Source: Planctomicrobium sp.
GTDB lineage: Bacteria > Planctomycetota > Planctomycetia > Planctomycetales > Planctomycetaceae
NCBI GenBank assembly: GCA_030626405.1
Contig: DAOUPA010000004.1
Location: forward strand, 1-37,967
DNA length: 37,967 nt
Reading direction: 5' to 3'
Below, in pieces: positions 35,225 to 37,967 of this stretch; within the stretch, counting starts at the first letter, position 1, and the number at the start of each line of letters is the position of its first letter. A program made the translations under genes and the position numbers. The notes below the pieces were generated by a model. The model was not told the origin of the DNA and searched no databases. It was given only the letters and a program-made list of their open reading frames with translations.

Positions 35225-36002
35225 CGAACAATACGTTCACCTTTGGCAGAACCATTGGTGGTGGCAATCTCGCCACGATCTGGTACTCAGAGCAATCCGG
35301 GAACTCCGAAAGCGATCAAATCCTGTCGCGTCGCAATCGGAAACGTCTTGGCGAATTCTGGATATTGGCTGTGGAGGCGGAGTCGCCTTTGATGACTTCT
35401 CTAAATTCGGAGAGGTCTATGGAATAGAACCTGATGCACATTTGGCGAATGCCATTCCGAAATGGCAAGATCGCATCGAACAACGATTTTTTGATGCCGA
35501 ATACACTCCCGAAGAACCGTTTGATTTGGTCCTGATGCTCGATGTTCTTGAACATATCGAACAAGACGAAGACGCCTTGATCTCTCTCAAGAAAATCCTT
35601 AGCCCGAATGGGTACGCCATCATCACAGTGCCGGCGCTCATGTCACTTTGGAGTGCTCACGATGAAGTGAATCATCACTTTCGGCGTTACACCGCCTCGA
35701 ATTTACAGACTCTATTAACAAGCACCGGCTTTCAGGTCCACCGGCTGCACTACTTCTTCAGTTGGTCGTTGCCCTTGTTGTACTTCCGAAAACTCATTGC
35801 GAAAAAGAAAGACAACTACGCAGTCACCGTTCCTCCGAATGTCATCAATGGTTTGTTTTCTACACTCTCGCATTTCGAAAACATGATGCGCCGGTTCCAC
35901 GTTCAGTTCCCGCTCGGAAGTTCTTTATTCGCGATTGTCTCGAACAGTGAAACAACTCCGGCAGCGGTCGAAAGTCAGTCATCTGAACAGGTGCCAGGAT
36001 GA
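35202..36002 (+). CDS. SAM-dependent class I methyltransferase
   Basis: A 266-residue soluble protein. Motif I is ILDIGCGGGVAFDDFSKFG, the acidic end of strand 2 is VYGIEPD, motif IV is DLVLMLDVLEHIEQDEDAL, and the LSPNGYAIITVPA strand follows: a Methyltransf_23/11 type fold. The N-terminal YVHLWQNHWWWQSRHDLV is a Trp-rich cap. The C-terminal third (HHFRRYTASNLQTLL, LHYFFSWSLPLLYFRKLI) is hydrophobic and could bind a lipid-linked acceptor, as in methyltransferases of the polysaccharide and menaquinone types. Acceptor unknown. AGAGG is 3 bases from ATG 35202 (alternative ATG 35199; frame opens at 35184). It overlaps the GT2 gene by 23 bases and the YfhO-like gene by four (ATGA). Confidence 0.9.
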   Translation: MNVQGDYSEQYVHLWQNHWWWQSRHDLVLRAIRELRKRSNPVASQSETSWRILDIGCGGGVAFDDFSKFGEVYGIEPDAHLANAIPKWQDRIEQRFFDAEYTPEEPFDLVLMLDVLEHIEQDEDALISLKKILSPNGYAIITVPALMSLWSAHDEVNHHFRRYTASNLQTLLTSTGFQVHRLHYFFSWSLPLLYFRKLIAKKKDNYAVTVPPNVINGLFSTLSHFENMMRRFHVQFPLGSSLFAIVSNSETTPAAVESQSSEQVPG

Positions 36003-37967
36003 ACGACCGTCCCGCCTTTGCCGAGAAGCGACTCTCACACATCGTTGCAGCCATTTTGATTGCTGTTGCCGTCGTCGTTTGCTTTCACAAACTCGCTCTG
36101 CACCCCGGCGATGTTCTCGTTGGGCCGCAATCTGGCGGAGAGAATGACCTCACAAACTATTACATCCCCTCGCGTATTTTCTTTCGGAATTCCGTTCTCA
36201 ATGACCGCACGCTGACGAATTGGAATCCCTCACTCTCATTCGGTACAGCGTATGTCGGAAACGCTCAGTCGGCAGTCTTCTACCCTCCCAACTGGCTCGC
36301 AGTTCTCTTCGATCCAACGTGGTTTTTGAGTTGGTTGCAGCTCGGTCACCATTGGTGGATTGGTTTGGGATTGTATTTTCTATGCAGATCACAAAACCTG
36401 TCTTTTGGAAGCAGCCTGTTCGGAGGAATTGCCCTTGCCTGTGCGCCGTTTCTCATCGCTCAAGGTGCCGAAGGTCACTACGCACAAATTGCTGCTAGTT
36501 CATGGATTCCCTGGGCGTTTTTGAGTTTGCATTACTACCTGATCCAGCCATCGCGCCGAACACAAATTTCCACAGCCTTTTGCTTCTCAATGAGTTTTCT
36601 GTGCAGCCATCCACAGGAGACTTATTACCTGGTGCTCTTGGCTTCGGTGTTGGTCCTCTTTGAATCGTGCCGCTGTTTTGCAAACAAAGAAAAAGAACTC
36701 GGCTCGAAACTTATCGCCGGTTGGATCTGGACAGGCTTAATCACGATGGGACTGGTCGCCATTGATCTCGTTCCGATCTATTTTAACTCCCGCACGACCC
36801 CACGGGGGCTGTCCGCAGTTTCGCCAGAATTGATGGGTTGGGCGGCGTACGACTTGAAACATCTCTGGCAACTGGTGGCACCGTTCTCGATTGATCGTCC
36901 AGAAATTTGGCAGCGTGGAACACCTCCGTTCTGGGAGAAAATCGGGTACTTCGGCATCGTTCCGATCAGCCTTGCAGCCACCGCAGTCATTGTTGGCCTC
37001 AAAGAACGTTGGGTCCCGCGTATGACCGTTCTGGTCCTGGTCACCATACTCATTGCCATGGGAACGAACTCGTTTCTGTTTCCGCTGATGCTTAAGATCG
37101 TCCCCGGAACATCATGGTTTCGCCTGCCATCGCGGATTCTGTTCTTCACATCATTCGGTGTTGCCTTCCTTGCTGCGTACGGAGTGCATTTTCTTCAGTC
37201 CGGTACTAAGGACAAAACAGCTCGCGACGTCGCGTCTATCTTTATAATTCTTCTTGTCGCCGCAACCGCAGCGACATGCTTTAGATTTCAAATGCTGGCT
37301 TCTGACTTTTCAATTTCAAAGTTGGTGAAACAGTCGCTCGTTGTTTATCCCGTGTTTGCCGGATTGATCACCGCTGTCTATTTCATGAGGAAAGAATCCT
37401 CCGGGAAATCACTCACTGCGGGGCTAACAGGTTTGCTGATTGCGGCAACGGTTTGCGAGTTCACTCAATTCACGGCATCCGTCACCGACACCGCAGTTGT
37501 GGAACCTCTAAAACAAAGGAGCTCGGAACTTGTCGCTATTTTTGAGAAGTTGAAAGACGAGAAGAAATTCGGCCGGCTACTGACGGTTCAAGAACTCGTC
37601 AGTGATCAGGATGCCATCCGGAATCATTTTCCCAAAGCCAGAGGCTACGACCCAGCCGGTTCGATATTCTACCTCAGCTTGATCAATCGATTCTCAAACA
37701 ATGACAAGCGTCCTGTTGACCCGACCGGTTTTTCTCAAGTGAAATTGGCGGACACTTCTCGAAACCTACTCAACGCCGCAGCGATCTCACACGTACTACA
37801 AGTTCATCGCAAAAACTACTCTGAAGCCCCGGAGGATTGGAAACTCGTTTGGTCCGATCAAATGGTAAAACGCGTTCAGCGACGCGGAGCACCTGACGCC
37901 CCGCCTGAATACAAAGTTGAACTCTTCGAAAATCCCAACGCTTTGCCGAAAGCCTATGTCGTTGGGA
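35999..37967 (+). CDS. YfhO-like polytopic membrane protein (3'-truncated by window edge)
   Basis: The frame is open from ATG 35999 to the end of the window, about 656 codons, with no stop; it is cut by the edge. It starts with MNDRPAFAEKRLSHIVAAI and a first membrane helix, then an outside loop (GPQSGGENDLTNYYIPSRIFF) with the D-x-x-x-x-Y pattern of GT-C proteins and NWNPSLSFGTAYVGNAQSAVFYP, characteristic of the YfhO family (PF09586), as are FLCSHPQETYYLVLLA and MGTNSFLFPLMLKIVPGTSWFRLPSR. A soluble C-terminal part includes RLLTVQELVSDQDAIRNHFPKARGYDP and finally KVELFENPNALPKAYVV, a hallmark of this family. Homologues are implicated in glycosylation of lipoteichoic acids and other surface polymers. 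It is the fourth gene of the operon and overlaps the methyltransferase stop by four bases. Confidence 0.92.
   Translation, partial: MNDRPAFAEKRLSHIVAAILIAVAVVVCFHKLALHPGDVLVGPQSGGENDLTNYYIPSRIFFRNSVLNDRTLTNWNPSLSFGTAYVGNAQSAVFYPPNWLAVLFDPTWFLSWLQLGHHWWIGLGLYFLCRSQNLSFGSSLFGGIALACAPFLIAQGAEGHYAQIAASSWIPWAFLSLHYYLIQPSRRTQISTAFCFSMSFLCSHPQETYYLVLLASVLVLFESCRCFANKEKELGSKLIAGWIWTGLITMGLVAIDLVPIYFNSRTTPRGLSAVSPELMGWAAYDLKHLWQLVAPFSIDRPEIWQRGTPPFWEKIGYFGIVPISLAATAVIVGLKERWVPRMTVLVLVTILIAMGTNSFLFPLMLKIVPGTSWFRLPSRILFFTSFGVAFLAAYGVHFLQSGTKDKTARDVASIFIILLVAATAATCFRFQMLASDFSISKLVKQSLVVYPVFAGLITAVYFMRKESSGKSLTAGLTGLLIAATVCEFTQFTASVTDTAVVEPLKQRSSELVAIFEKLKDEKKFGRLLTVQELVSDQDAIRNHFPKARGYDPAGSIFYLSLINRFSNNDKRPVDPTGFSQVKLADTSRNLLNAAAISHVLQVHRKNYSEAPEDWKLVWSDQMVKRVQRRGAPDAPPEYKVELFENPNALPKAYVVG

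Overview
The window looks like chromosomal DNA of a planctomycete (Planctomycetota, probably order Planctomycetales). Three things point there: a pilin-like DUF1559 protein, CRTAC1-type proteins (FG-GAP/VCBS propeller plus ASPIC/UnbV domain), and a BBP7-like outer-membrane beta-barrel next to many exported lipoproteins. Intergenic DNA carries palindromic repeats of the GCTAGCGCGTACG and GGGTCCGC kinds common in this group. Base composition is moderate, and no rRNA, tRNA, CRISPR array, transposase or phage gene was seen.

Layout. 2-1051: 3' part of a DUF1559 gene with a strong terminator. 1646-11639: a block of secreted or lipid-anchored proteins: a CRTAC1 lipoprotein, a TPR membrane protein, a very small acidic lipoprotein, a seven-heme cytochrome c with C-terminal TPRs, a membrane-anchored cupredoxin resembling cytochrome oxidase subunit II with a broken CuA site, a beta-helix lipoprotein, and on the opposite strand a lipoprotein fusing a SCO copper-chaperone domain to a CRTAC1 propeller. 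I consider this the best candidate for an undescribed system, a cell-surface redox/copper module. 12199-15678: three exported proteins on the + strand (Tat-exported unknown, serine beta-lactamase-like hydrolase, lactonase propeller). 16086-17345: a BBP7-like beta-barrel, divergent from enolase (17722-18987), which is followed by a HisA-related protein. 20088-27384: four minus-strand genes (AXE1-like esterase, GH10-like TIM barrel lacking both catalytic Glu, M28 peptidase with PDZ, GT2-GtrA flippase-type protein). 27751-29148: sigma-54 activator. 29155-30771 and 31005-32687: two polytopic membrane proteins, divergently transcribed. 32943-37967: a tightly overlapping operon (alpha-helical membrane-anchored protein, GT2, SAM methyltransferase, YfhO-like membrane protein) that runs off the right edge.

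How the genes may work together. The cytochrome and cupredoxin genes overlap and are probably translationally coupled. With the SCO fusion they suggest electron transfer or copper handling outside the cytoplasmic membrane. The right-hand third (GT2-GtrA, two GT-C-like proteins, GT2, methyltransferase, YfhO) looks like machinery for polyprenyl-linked sugar transfer to surface glycans or proteins. Enolase is the only clear central-metabolism gene.

Limits. All calls come from reading the sequence and recalling family motifs; no database search or structure prediction was run. Shine-Dalgarno motifs are absent or weak before many genes, so several start sites are estimates based on signal peptides.
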